Assembly: GCA_030063045.1 (NCBI GenBank)
Contig: JAQSEB010000031.1
Span: 1,364,001-1,428,000 of the forward strand
DNA from: Pratylenchus scribneri
Taxonomy: Eukaryota > Nematoda > Chromadorea > Rhabditida > Pratylenchidae
Direction: 5' to 3'
DNA: 64,000 nucleotides
Shown: one piece after another, positions 1 through 11,572 of the stretch
Layout of the letters: every line of letters starts with the position of its first letter
How positions within the stretch are numbered: position 1 is the stretch's first letter
Translations under genes and position numbers: made by a program
Notes under the pieces: model-generated
What the model saw: only the letters and a program-made list of their open reading frames with translations
Told to the model about the DNA's origin: nothing
Database searches by the model: none

Positions 1-1796
1 GGAAAATGGAATAAACAAAGAAATGGCAAATATTGCATCCAGTGAACGGAATAAGACAAAGGCCAAAACCAAAATGCGCAATTTGGAGCAGGATTTAAAG
101 GTAAAGAAATATTAAGTGAAGGATATATTCCCAAAATTTGATAGGATATTGAAAGACAAATGGAGGCGGCCACCGAACGAAATTCGAATGCAAAAGATCA
201 AATAAATGAATTGGAGGATTTAATAAATCAACAAAAAATGGAATTGGAAAATGCCAGAGAAACGCTGAATGAATTTTTGCAATCAATCGGAGAGAGAAAT
301 GATGAGGAATTGGAATTGCAAAAAAGGGTGGAGGAATTGCAAAGAGAACAGAAAAAAATGATGTCTGAATTGGCAGCATTAGAAAATAAATTGAAAACAT
401 ATCAAACAAAGGTAAAAATTAATTTAATAATAATTCATTATTAATTTAAATTTTATTAGATATCAAAATTGCGACTTTATAAATTGAAAAAATTGATGCA
501 AACATTGTCGAAGGAAATTCCAACTTTAACTCTGCAAATGGAGAATGAACGAGAAGAGGGAGAAGAAGAAAATGATGAGAACATTTTGGACAATGAAAAT
601 TCACAATTGGTTCAGCGAAAAACATCAAAACAATCCGAAATTGGGAATGATGGGCTGGACAAATTTTTGGAGGATTGTTTTCGGGCAGAGGAGGATCAAA
701 TGCAATTGGATCGAGAATATGTAAAATTTATTAAAAATTGTGAAAACATTTTTTAGAATCCATCACAGAATCAAATGCAAATGGAAATTGATGAAAATGA
801 AGAAGAGGAAGAGGAGGAGGAAAGGATGGAAGTGGATGAAGAAGGTGAAGGGGAAGAAGGAGGAGGAAATAATCAAAGTTTGGCCAATACTTCATCGTCT
901 CGATCCGTGCGAAGACACAATTCATCCAATGTTTCGGCAGCACCAAAACAACCCCCAATGAATTCATATTTACACCAAAAGTGTTTTATTGGTTTGCCAA
1001 AATTGGATGAAGAAAGAATTCGCGAATTCGACATGGACGAATTGGAAAGGGATTTGGAAATATTGGAATCCAAAAGGAAGAAGAATCGAATTAATTTGGC
1101 AATTGTGATTGAATATAATCAAAAGGTAATCAATAAAATAATCAATAAATTAAGTATTTAAATATTATAGTTGAGTCGATATGAACGTGAATTGGGCACT
1201 TTGAACCAAATCAATGAAATGCGCGAACGTCACAGGGAATTCCATGACCGATTGAAGAAGCAAAGATTGTATGAATTCATGGAAGGATTCCAACAAATTG
1301 CCACCCATTTACGGACAACCTATCAAATGATCACAATTCAAGGCGATGTTTCCCTGGAATTGGTCGACTCATTGGACCCATTTTCCGAGGGAATTGCATT
1401 CAATGTTCGACCGCCCAAAAAGTCATGGAAACAAATTACAAATCTCTCGGGCGGGGAAAAGACGCTGGCCTCTCTTTCATTGGTGTTCGGTTTGCATCAT
1501 TATAAGCCAACTCCACTCTACGTAATGGACGAAATTGATGCGGCATTGGATTTTCGCAATGTTTCCATCATTGCCAATTATCTTTTGGTAATGAATTTAT
1601 CCAATAAAATTAATGTAATTTTGCATTTTAGGAACGCACTCGAAATGCCCAATTCATTGTCATTTCGCTGCGCAATCAAATGTATGAAAAGGCGGATCGA
1701 TTGATTGGAATATTCAAAGTGAAAGATTGCACCAAAAATATTTGCGTTGACCACCATTCAACGACAAATAATAACATTACACGGTTTACTGCTTAA
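1..1796 (+). CDS. smc-4: Condensin subunit SMC4, C-terminal part (5' end outside window)
   Basis: SMC4 is one of the two ATPases of condensin, which compacts chromosomes in the nucleus. Six exons are readable: 1-100, 145-411, 460-720, 757-1125, 1171-1587 and 1632-1796, all with GT-AG borders. The first exons encode an E/K/Q-rich coiled coil. Exon 4 adds a very acidic stretch (runs of E) that lies in the distal arm. The last exons form the C-terminal ATPase head, with the ABC signature NLSGGEKTLASLSLVFG, the Walker B/D-loop region YVMDEIDAALDFRN, and the SMC4-like tail NAQFIVISLRNQMYEKADRL. This head matches SMC4 better than SMC2 or the cohesin SMCs. Nematodes also have a dosage-compensation paralogue (DPY-27), which cannot be excluded without the N-terminus. 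The stop is at 1794-1796. Confidence 0.93.
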
Positions 1797-2081
1797 ATTT
1801 TATTCAAAATTGTCCAATTATTTTTAGATTGGCCAAATTGGAAGTGAATGTGAATTGAGATGAGATGATCTTGGACTTGGAAATGAAATGATATTTATGA
1901 ATGATGACATTTTAATTATATCTTTCGTTCATCTAATTTTGCCTTCGATCTCCGATAAATTATTTAAACATTAATTTTATTTTAATTTGAATTGGTTGAT
2001 TATTATCTGTACCAAATATTTATTGAACAAATTGCACAATTTTATTATAATAAAATTTATTCTAATTAAGCAAAAGCAAAT

Positions 2082-4224
2082 ATGGTAAATTCGCAGGCAT
2101 TTATTCAGGCGATCCATAATTTGACTGGGGAAGGTTGGTTTATTTAAATATTAAATTATTTTCTATCTAAATTTTAAAGGAACATCAAAAGAATTGGCCC
2201 AATTTTGCCGAAAATGGTTGGAAGAAAATGGAGACAAATTGTCGGCCGCGGAAGCAGATCGAATGATCAATGTTTTGAGTCCGGGTTCAAATCCATCACA
2301 ATTCACATTGGGAATTGTTTGTGTTTTGAATGCAAAAGTTTGTTTTTAAATCATTTCCAAATTTATTTTTATTTTTTTTCAGTTTTCAAAAGTGAAATCG
2401 GATGCAGATTTGCAAGAATTTATTCCAACTTTGGAGGCAATTTTGGGAGGATTCGATGCAAAACAACTTCATTGGGCACCGGACATTTGTTTGAATATTA
2501 TTTTGGGAAATAAAATAATTTAAAACCAATTTTAGATGACCGATTATTCGAAAATATTGCCCAAATATTGTTGAAAAAGAATAATCCAATTTGGGGAATA
2601 ACCTTGATGGAATCAGCAATTTTGGCCTACACAAATGGAAATCCAAGTCATCTCACCAATTTGCATTCACTGCTATTTTGTATGTTTTTAGAATAAATAT
2701 TAAATTTGTTAATTTTTAGGTCTTTGCCTCAAAGCTCGCTATTTTGACCGTATTTTGCCATTTTTGGAATTGGATGCCGTTGAATTGTTCAAACAATCAA
2801 CAAATTGGAATTTTGGTGGAGGAGGCAGTGGTGGAATAATGGCAAATCAGCCGAATGAATGGGTGACAGACAAAACAAATGGAGTAATTTTTTAAAGTAA
2901 TTAAATTTTAAATAAAAAATATTTAAAGGTTAGTTCCAGTGAGAATTCTTCAAATCAATCGTCGATAACACCAATTCAGCCATCTTCCGCTGGAGGCAGC
3001 ATTACCTCATCGGCTGTTAGTTTTTTTAAAAATGGTAAAATCCATCAAATTATTTTACCTTATTTTTGAATTATTTTAAGCCGTCAACACAATGTCCGGC
3101 TCACTTGGAATGAAATCGGAAGAACCAAAATCAACACAGAGTAAATTATAATTATTTTAATTTTTATTGGTGGTCAATTTAAGCACTCTTCAAAAGGCGC
3201 AATGTTCTCCTTTATTTCTATTACGGCGCAATGATTTATGGAGCATTGGAAAAATGGGAGGATTCCGTCTTTTTCTTGGAACATGCAATTTGCTTGCCGA
3301 TTAAAAAACATTCGGCCATTGTTTTGGAAGCATTGAAGAAATTCTACATAATTTCGCTGATTATTGGACGAAAGAAGCCATTTGAGTAAGTAAAATATTA
3401 AATTAATTATTAAACTAATTTTCCATCATAAATAGTTCTCTTCCCACCTATCGAACTGCGGTTATTCAACGAAGTTTTTTGGCATTGGCCAATGTCTACG
3501 TAAAATTGCCTACTTTAATCCAAAAAGCGCAAGAGAATAAGAAGGATATTGTTGCAATATTGACTGAATATTTGCATGAAAAACAGAACATTTTCGCAAA
3601 GGTATTATTAACATTTACACGTAGTCTAATTTAAATGCAATTTTAGGACCAAAATGTGGGATTGATGAAAGTTTTGATCAATGTTTGTCGAGACAATGCG
3701 GTCAAACGACTTGGAAATGTATAAATTAATTTTGATAATATAATTAATTCATTTTATTAGATTTTCGTTTCCTTGCAACTCAACGATGTTGCCCGAATGG
3801 CCCATTTGCCGAATAATGATGGGACAGTGGAAAATGTGGAACAAATAATTTTGCGCCTTCGCCAAAATGGCCAATTAACCGCCCAAATTGATGGACAAAC
3901 TCAAACTGTGGTTTTTACGGAGAAAATGGATGCCGCTGGCCATAAAGAACCATCGAAAGAGGACATTGACTCGGCAATTGGGGATGTTATTCAATTGGCA
4001 CGCACAATTGGCTCATTCGATGAGGCAATTCGCCTCAATCCAAATTTGTAAGTTTTTTTTGTGGAAATTATTCGAAAAATATTCCCATAATTTTCAGCAT
4101 TGAAAAGAACTATATTCAAAAGGGGAAAGAGAGACAAATGGCAGGCGGAAATGGAGGCGGCGGCACAAATTCGGGTTCAATTTTCCCAGAAGACGAGGGC
4201 TTCTTCTTGACCGGATCACCTTAA
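2082..4224 (+). CDS. csn-3: COP9 signalosome complex subunit 3 (PCI domain)
   Basis: A multi-exon gene starting at ATG 2082 and read through about ten short exons to TAA at 4222-4224. The COP9 signalosome removes NEDD8 from cullins and so controls SCF ubiquitin ligases. The spliced protein has the helical-repeat N-terminal half (for example NPSQFTLGIVCVLNAK), the middle segment YFYYGAMIYGALEKWEDSVF, and the CSN3-like PCI core (FVSLQLNDVARMAHL ... VENVEQIILRLRQNGQLTAQID). It ends in a Gly-rich, acidic tail, as other CSN3 proteins end in a short low-complexity tail. A Ser/Gly/Asn-rich loop near 2820-3010 looks species specific. It lies 286 bp downstream of the SMC4 stop on the same strand, so operon transcription is possible but not shown. 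The identification rests on pattern agreement with the animal CSN3 PCI domain. Confidence 0.85.
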
Positions 4225-4846
4225 ATTGGAAATATATAAAGAAGGAGGAAATAATGCAAAATGATTAAAAGAAGAAGAGACATCATACTCATTACTCAAT
4301 CAATTCAATCTATTTTTTTTGTTTTATTTAAATCATCAACCAGAATTTGATTTTATTTTAATTTAAATAAAATTGATGGCGATAAAAACATATACAATTC
4401 AATAACCATTAAAACCGTTCTTTATTCCTCAAATTCTGCTGCTTTTGAAAACCACTTTTGATCTTAACATATTTTTCTTGAACAAAGGAAATGTTTTAAA
4501 TTCTTTTTTTTACGGTGAGGCGCATCTATCAGAGTTTTGACTCATCACAATCATTTTTATTATGCCTCTTTTTATGGCCATCTTATCACTTTGCAACCAC
4601 ACAATCCATTCATTCATTCTTTTGAATTTGAAAAGAACATTCACCCCCATCCCCATGTTATATTTATGTATATGGTTGGTTCATCGATAAGGAATGAATT
4701 GGTGGCCAACAAATTGGCTTATGATTTTGCCTCTGATGAATGCTTCTGTTGGTGGTGATAAACTGATAAAAAGGGAAGGTCAAATCGTGTCATTGTCATT
4801 TTGCGGATTACCCAAGAAATAATTCCTTTTTGAACAAAATAATTGG
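4225..4846. other. Intergenic, no gene seen
   Basis: AT-rich 3' flank of the signalosome gene and upstream region of the K+ channel gene. The open frame around 4537-4758 has no recognisable domain and I do not support it as a gene. Confidence 0.6.
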
Positions 4847-7800
4847 ATGGGACTCGATACTATTGATGATGAGGAAAAGCCAACAATTGAACAACAAATT
4901 GGCGGAAAACAAAATGATGGCTTCATTTTGGAGGATGAAATTAATGTGAAAAAGCAAGGAAAGGAACAACATTCAAATGACAAATTGAAAAAGGAATTGT
5001 CTGAAGGAATTGGAGATGAGAGGATTCACAATGGAAATACGGGAAAAGGGCCAATGTTTGATTGTGAGAATGAGAAAGAGGAAGAATTGAGTGGACGATT
5101 GAAATCCATGAAGGTAGAAAAGAATTGTCCGGATGAACTTAGAAATTACAATTACAATCGCAATTACAACTTAGAATTTACAATTACAATCGCAATTACA
5201 ACTTAGAATTTACAATTACAATCGCAATTACAACTTAGAATTTACAATTACAATCGCAATTACAACTTAGAATTACAATTACAATCGCAATTACAACTTA
5301 GAATTTACAATTACAATCGCAATTACAACTTAGAATTTACAATTACAATCGCAATTACAACTTAGAATTTACAATTACAATCGCAATTACAACTTAAAAT
5401 TTACAATTACAATCGCAATTATAACTTAGAATTTACAATTACAATCGCAATTACAACTTAGAATTTACAATTACAATCGCAATTACAACTTAGAATTTAC
5501 AATTACAATCGCAATTACAACTTAGAATTTACAATTACAATCGCAATTACAACTTAGAATTTACAATTACAATCGCAATTACAACTTAGATTTTACAATT
5601 ACAATCGCAATTGCATGTCCTTAATTGCAGAGAATCGGCGAATTAATGACAACAATTTCCCCAATGGCATTTGATAAATGCCACTCGAAAGCCAGCGAGC
5701 CGGTAATGATGTTTGGTATGCCAAAATTTCATTTGGAAACATTTGGTGGAATAGAAAAGGGTCAAATTGTGAAAGGAGTGGAACACAAAAATTCAACAAT
5801 TTTCCAACATTTGGCCAGGTTTCTCCACCTCCATTCTTCTCAATTTCAGGCCATCTTCCCTTCCATTAGATTTCACAACAAATTTGGCATTCGCCATTTT
5901 GTGTTGATCGGACTTTTGGCAGTTTATTCAATATTTGGTGGTCTAATGTTTGAGGCAATTGAACGGGAAAATGAAATTCAGAATCTGAAGAAGACCAGCC
6001 ATCTTTTAGATCGTTCAATTTCCATGCTAGCTTTTGTAAGAAAATTTTTAATGAAAATAAAATTGATGAATAGAAAATCAACGACACTTTGAATGCCAAT
6101 GCCACTTTTGAGCAGCATGGACAATTGAAATTATTAATAAAGTGAGTGAGGCACAGGGAGAAGAGAAACAATAAATTATTGGGTTTTTAATCGAGAAAAA
6201 CAAATTCCCTCTTTAATCCCATTTCCCTCCTTCTTTCAATCCAAAATTCATTAATGCTTTTTCCCTTTCATCAGACAATATTATTTGGAAATGTTAAAGG
6301 TAGGGTGACATTTTTGCATATTCTGAATATTCCTTCTCCGTCGTAGATTGAAGACAAATATGTTGGTTCCGTTTTTCATAAATACGAAACGTTGGATATG
6401 AAAAAGGTTCTCAGCTGGTATTTTGGCTCATCCGTCTTCTACGGTTGGTTCCAATATTCATCCATCAATTTCAATTCCCATATCCCATTCTCCCCAGCTA
6501 TGACTCTTTTCACCACCATCGGTTCGTCCTTTAATTATTCCATCACCAGAAGCCATCCCCGATCCCCCCCTCTATTAAAGGATACGGTACAATTGCCTGC
6601 CAAACTCCTTTGGGCAAAATTGTGAGTTTTTCTTCCCTCTTCCATTTGTACATTCCCTTGACAAATAAAAAGGCCTCTATCTTCTATGCTATATTCGGCA
6701 TTCCATTGACTTTGGTTGTGCTCAGCGATTTGGTTCATCCATTTAAAGGAAATCCAATCGAATTTCATTTAGGGTCAATTAATGCTTCGATTCTTCACTT
6801 TCATCTATGAACGGGGAAGCCAAAAATGCAAGTAAATATTTTTTGTTTGAAAAAAAATTCCCCATTATCAAAAAGGAATTGGCTTCGTATTTTTGCCATT
6901 CATATTTTGAAGAGCATAAATCATTCTGAAGATGGCTTCTCAGAATCCAAAAGAACAAAAGATTTGGAAATGTTTAATCAAAGCAATGAATCAATTGAGG
7001 AAAATTATAATCGGCGAATCGTTGCCACTGAATTCCCACTCTTTTTGGCAATAATAATTGTCTCAATTTACTTTTTGTTTGTTTCTTTCCTTGTGAGCAA
7101 TTTTGATTGGGATGAAACCGGCGGAGACAGGAAATTGTCCTTTGGAGATGCATTCTATTTTGCGTTAGTCCATTCCAACCATAATTTACACATTTTTCTG
7201 CCAAAGTTTCTTTTCGATTACGACTATTGGATTGGGTGATGTTATGCCCAACAATTTGCAATATTCCCCCATTTTGGCCGTTGTCTTCCTCTTTGGATTA
7301 GCCCTTCTCAGCGTTGTCAATTCAACCGTAATCCTCCTTCATTGTCCAATATGTAATCCCTCTATTCCATCACTTAGATCTATATGCGAATTCATTGCCT
7401 TTTTATGGAGTTGGTGGACAATTTGGTAATTTCATTTTCCCCAAAAATGTTTGATTTTTGCAGGAAGATTATTTGGAATGTGTAAATCATTGTCAAAATG
7501 ATGGCCAAAAGCAGGGTTATTTTATCTTCAAATCTCTTGGACCCAGCATCCAAGTCCCAAATTGTCCAAAATTCTATTCAAATTCTTCACACAATTTTTC
7601 AGTTATTGGCTTTGGCACTTCCAATTTTCCCAGATGATCAAGAGGATCAAATCGGGGCAATGCTGGAGCCTGAAAACACGAATTTGGGCCGTCGATTCTT
7701 CCCAAATTTTTCATTTCCGAAACACAAATTATCCCGAGCCCACACGATGGGAACATTCGACTCATTTCGACCAACATTGGGCATTCTGAATACGGCACCC

Positions 7801-8337
7801 CCATCTCGAAAGGGTACAGTATTTGGTAGTGAAGGAGGTGTGGACAACAGCAGCTATAGGAAACAGCAGGAAGAGGATTGTCCGAATGGAAGAAGAAGGG
7901 CGGCGACAATTTCCTCTTTAACCGTCCCACCAGCCGGGGAAATGATGGCCAAAATATTGAGATGGGAGGATCAGCAAAGGGGGAATAGAAATTTGAGGAA
8001 AGTGCAAAGAATTTACACGAGAAGAGGTTCATTCAAATGAAAAGAATTGATGGTTGGTTGAATTTCAGGAGGTGAACGACAATTTGGACCAAATTCAATG
8101 GCCAGAAGCAGAATAAATTTGAGGCGAGTCCAAAGTGAACATGTCTCGCCATCAATGTCATCTTCACTCTCGACAATTGTGGAGTTGGGAGAAGCGGAGG
8201 AGGGAGCCGAAAGAAGAAGGCGATATATTTTCGAGAATGCAAGTCCAAGGAGAATGAGGAGGATGATGATGATGAGGAGAAGAGAAGGAAAAGGAGGAAT
8301 GGAAATTGGGAGGGGAACCAGTGAAAGTGGAGATTGA
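4847..8337 (+). CDS. TWK-type two-pore-domain potassium channel
   Basis: A plasma-membrane leak K+ channel of the two-pore family, much expanded in nematodes. The chosen start (4847) opens a long acidic, probably cytosolic N-terminus. The first intron (about 5114-5629) holds a satellite array. TM1 is FVLIGLLAVYSIFGGLMF. After the extracellular loop, correct splicing gives pore 1 TTIGYGTIACQTPLGK, followed by the conserved YAIFGIPLTLVVLSDLGQLM of TM2. A later exon carries TM3 (LFLAIIIVSIYFLFVSFLV). Pore 2 is TTIGLGDVMPNN, formed across an intron at about 7166-7207. TM4 is ILAVVFLFGLALLSVVN. The C-terminal tail after about 7480 is basic and Ser-rich, and its exon borders are uncertain, so the end at 8337 is the least reliable point. 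Both selectivity filters are intact. Assignment to one C. elegans twk gene is not possible by eye. Confidence 0.85.
5138..5614. repeat. Satellite array in K+ channel intron 1 (32-bp unit)
   Basis: About 15 head-to-tail copies of a 32-bp unit containing ACAATTACAATCGCAATTAC followed by AACTTAGAATTT. A few units are 31 bp (GAATTAC for GAATTTAC). The array ends just before the AG acceptor at the end of the intron. The same family recurs at 16.1-17.25 kb and 51.8-52.35 kb. Confidence 0.95.
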
Positions 8338-9623
8338 ATTCAAAATTATATTGCAATTTTAAGCTTTAAATCGTCACATCAGTCAGGGTTTTTTGTTAAC
8401 AATAACAATAAAATTATTTTATATTTCCTCGAGATGTGAGATTAATTGAATTTTTACCAGTTAAATCTTTGGTCTCTCTAGATGGGACTGGCAACTGACT
8501 AATAAATATTAAATTCGCTGGCTTTCATTCCCACATATTCACGGGACCATTCCCCTCCATTAGCCATTTTATTACTAATTCAGATGAAATTTGTAATATT
8601 CATTCATTAATATGTTTCTTCCATCCAATTTCATTGCTTTTCATGTTAGCTTTGTATTCGTAGCTTCTTCCTTCTTCATCCATAATTAATAACGAAGCAA
8701 TGATTAAAACCAGCCATAGCCTTCAATCGAATTCCTTCCCTTTCAACCTTATCTATTATTTCCGCCCATTTGTTAGCTCAAACCAAATGGATGATTTCAT
8801 TCCAACGGCTTTTACACGTCCGTCATTTGTCCCCATTTCAATCATTAGTCACGACTATTTTTATATGGTCCATAGCTCAATGAAGAATCAATTAAACTGG
8901 GAAAATATATTTAAAACCTAAAAAGTGTCCTCTATAAATTTACTTTTTATTTAATTTTGTTCAAATTAAAACATCTTGTAGAAAACTCCAAAGATATTGT
9001 GCTTTTAAGTTGGATTAAGTAAATTTAAAAACCGCCAAATCATTAAAAGCATTTTGATCTTTCACTGAACTATATTGGTAAGGCTAAAATCAATGCCTCT
9101 ATGAATCGTTCCATTACCGTATTTATTCTAAGTCTTGATTTATTTCATGTATGAAATTATAATTATATAATCATGAAAGAAAAGAAAAAAAGAAAGATAA
9201 GATGCGATGTCGCCAATCGCAATCGCCATTCCGCATTCGCATTCGCCATGCACATGCAACGCACGGGCGCGAGCATGGGCAACGGATCTCTTATTTTATT
9301 AACCCCGAAACAAAAACAAAATTTCCTTTATTGACTCAGTAGATTTTTTTGTTATTCAGGGGTTTCAAATTTAGATCTTCTCTTCACTCTTATATTCTCT
9401 GAACTTGAACCGTTTAATCTTCACACTTCAATATCAGTCATAAACTCATAGCAAATTAAATCATTAACGATTTGACAAATTTAAATTAAATCCAACCATC
9501 TAATTCCTATGAAAATTTATTTAATTCTATGCAAATTTATTTATCATCATCTCATCATAACAATATTAGAATTTTTTTATTTTAGAAAATAATTGGGTAA
9601 AACAATAACCATCAGACCGGTAA
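8338..9623. other. Intergenic, no gene seen
   Basis: Spacer between the channel and acyltransferase genes, mostly AT-rich. One local exception at about 9205-9290 is rich in CG, with imperfect repeats of ATCGC/ATTCGC/CATGC. It could be a regulatory island or a decayed repeat. I see no supported coding sequence. Confidence 0.55.
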
Positions 9624-11205
9624 ATGGTTCCCGAATTCGCCGACGAGCACAGAGGTGCGACATTTCATGAAATGAGTCAACGAAGCAATGGACATGGACC
9701 ACCTACAAAAATGCAAAATGAACAAGAAAATGACGACAACGGCAAAACGTTGCTTGATGCACGAAAATGGACTGCTCTTGTGACCGCATTGTTCTTCGGT
9801 TTCATGAATGTTATTGCTGTCCCGATTGCCTGCTTGGGAACTCTGTTCATCTTCCTTTATCCAATCAAATTATTCAGGTTTAATTAAATTATTTCCACAT
9901 TAAATATGAACAATATTATTAAAGCATGCAATTGTTTAATCGGCTTGAACATGAATTATGTCGTTTGGTCAATGATGCATGGGTGTCGGCGGCAAAATAT
10001 TGCGGATTGTCTGGTTAGTTTTGCTATTAAAAAATCAAATATTTAATTAAAAAAAACAATTTTAGTCGTTGAATATGGCGATGACATAAACCAAATTGCC
10101 AATGGTCGTGCGCTCTGTCTGGTCAATCATTTGGGATTAATCGATCATTTCTGCTTGATGACATCATTCCATAATAAAAGGGATTTGGCCGCTAAAGTAA
10201 GATTTCACAAATGAGCAATAAATTTAATTGAATTCCAGTATATGTGGGTGATATTCAATATTTGGAAATGGAATCCAATTGGGGCGATGTGGACGGCACA
10301 TGGGAATTTTTTCGTCCAAGGAAGTGGAATTGGCGAGACAAAACGATTGAAACTCCTGAACCGATTCAAGAAACATTTGGCCGACAATTATTGGGAATAC
10401 GACTATGGATGGGTTGGTTCATTAAATTTTTGGTTTTAATTGATCATTTTATTCAAATTATTTTTGAAGGTGGTGATGTATCCAGAAGGTTTGGAAATAT
10501 GCATATTCGATTAGTCAATTGATAAATTTAAGGTTCTCGCTATTTCCTCGTTGAGAAAGCCGAAAAGGATTTTTGCGAAAAGCAGGGAATTCAACCCTTT
10601 CGACATACAACTCATCCAAGGTAAGTGGAGGTGATTTAAATTAAATTAATTAATTTATTCAGAATTGGGGCAGCACATGCGGTTCTGGAAATTTGTGGCC
10701 CAGGGAATGAAAATCAAAAAAGAATTCACCATCAAAATGCACCAATAGAATATATTGTGGATTGCACACTCGGCTACCACAAGGGAATTGTTCCACATTT
10801 CGGCAAATGTTTGTTCGGTTTATGGCCCTCCGAGGAATCAATGGTGGTCGCGGTCCATTATAAAATTCACAAAGTGGATCCGGAATGGCGCAATGATAGT
10901 GGCAAATTCAAGAAATGGATTTATGAGCAATATAAGAAAAAGGTTCGCAAAAATGCTATAAAAACATTAATTTCATATTTTAGGATGATATTCTGACTCA
11001 CTTCTACAAGACAGGGAAATTTATTAACGAAACGGATAATGAAGGCTCAACTCCGCTCAATGGCAATGGACGCCCAATAATTGTTTCTGATCTCCGATGT
11101 TTCATGGTCAATTTTGTTTGGCTGGCTCTCTTCTATTTCCATTACAATATGTGGCTTCGCCCATGCATCCGACTTCTCATCTACGCTCTCTTCGCCATTA
11201 TATGA
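9624..11205 (+). CDS. Lysophosphatidylglycerol acyltransferase 1-like (PlsC family)
   Basis: An integral membrane acyltransferase of the LPGAT1/LCLAT1 branch, which transfers acyl chains from acyl-CoA to lysophospholipids, usually at the ER. The start at 9624 gives a short polar N-terminus, then the hydrophobic segment ALVTALFFGFMNVIAVPIAC. The catalytic motif is NHLGLIDHF (the NHxxxD-type box). The second block is VVMYPEGSRYFLVEKAEK, the PEG-containing box expected about 80-100 residues later. HTTHPRIGAAHAVLE matches the third block. A C-terminal hydrophobic segment (VWLALFYFHYN) precedes the stop at 11203-11205. The gene has about seven small exons. The YPEGSR form favours LPGAT1 over the 1-acyl-glycerol-phosphate acyltransferases. 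The exact nematode acl orthologue is undecided. Confidence 0.85.
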
Positions 11206-11572
11206 TCAATTCAAAAAAGAACATCATCATCAAACCTCTAATCGATTCAAATCAATGTTTGTCATAAACAAAATGTGTCCCCCCCATTCTTATTATTGAT
11301 ATTGTTTTTCTTTCTTTAACATCTAATTTTTGTAACAAATAATTTTGACCTATCTGCAATCTGGGTATATTCTCTGTCCATTTGTTTTTATATACCCACA
11401 TATAATGTATTTATAAAAATGATAAATATAAATATTAATTTTTTATGTTTTATTTTATTTTGAATATGATTTTAATTCATATTAATATTTATTTATTGAT
11501 TTATTGAATTTCATTAATTATAATTTAAGAAGAATTGATCAGACATTGTGTGCAGCACAAAAATACTCAACA
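11206..11572. other. Spacer between acyltransferase and haspin genes
   Basis: AT-rich, with several AATAAA-like signals near 11410-11440. A TTTAAG site near 11523-11529 could be a trans-splice or 5'UTR acceptor for the next gene. No other feature was seen. Confidence 0.5.

Noticed and set aside
5815..5851. Possible intron in the K+ channel exon before TM1 (GTTTCTCC...TTTCAG)
   Set aside because: Its removal (length not a multiple of three) would shift the frame out of the conserved TM1 sequence.
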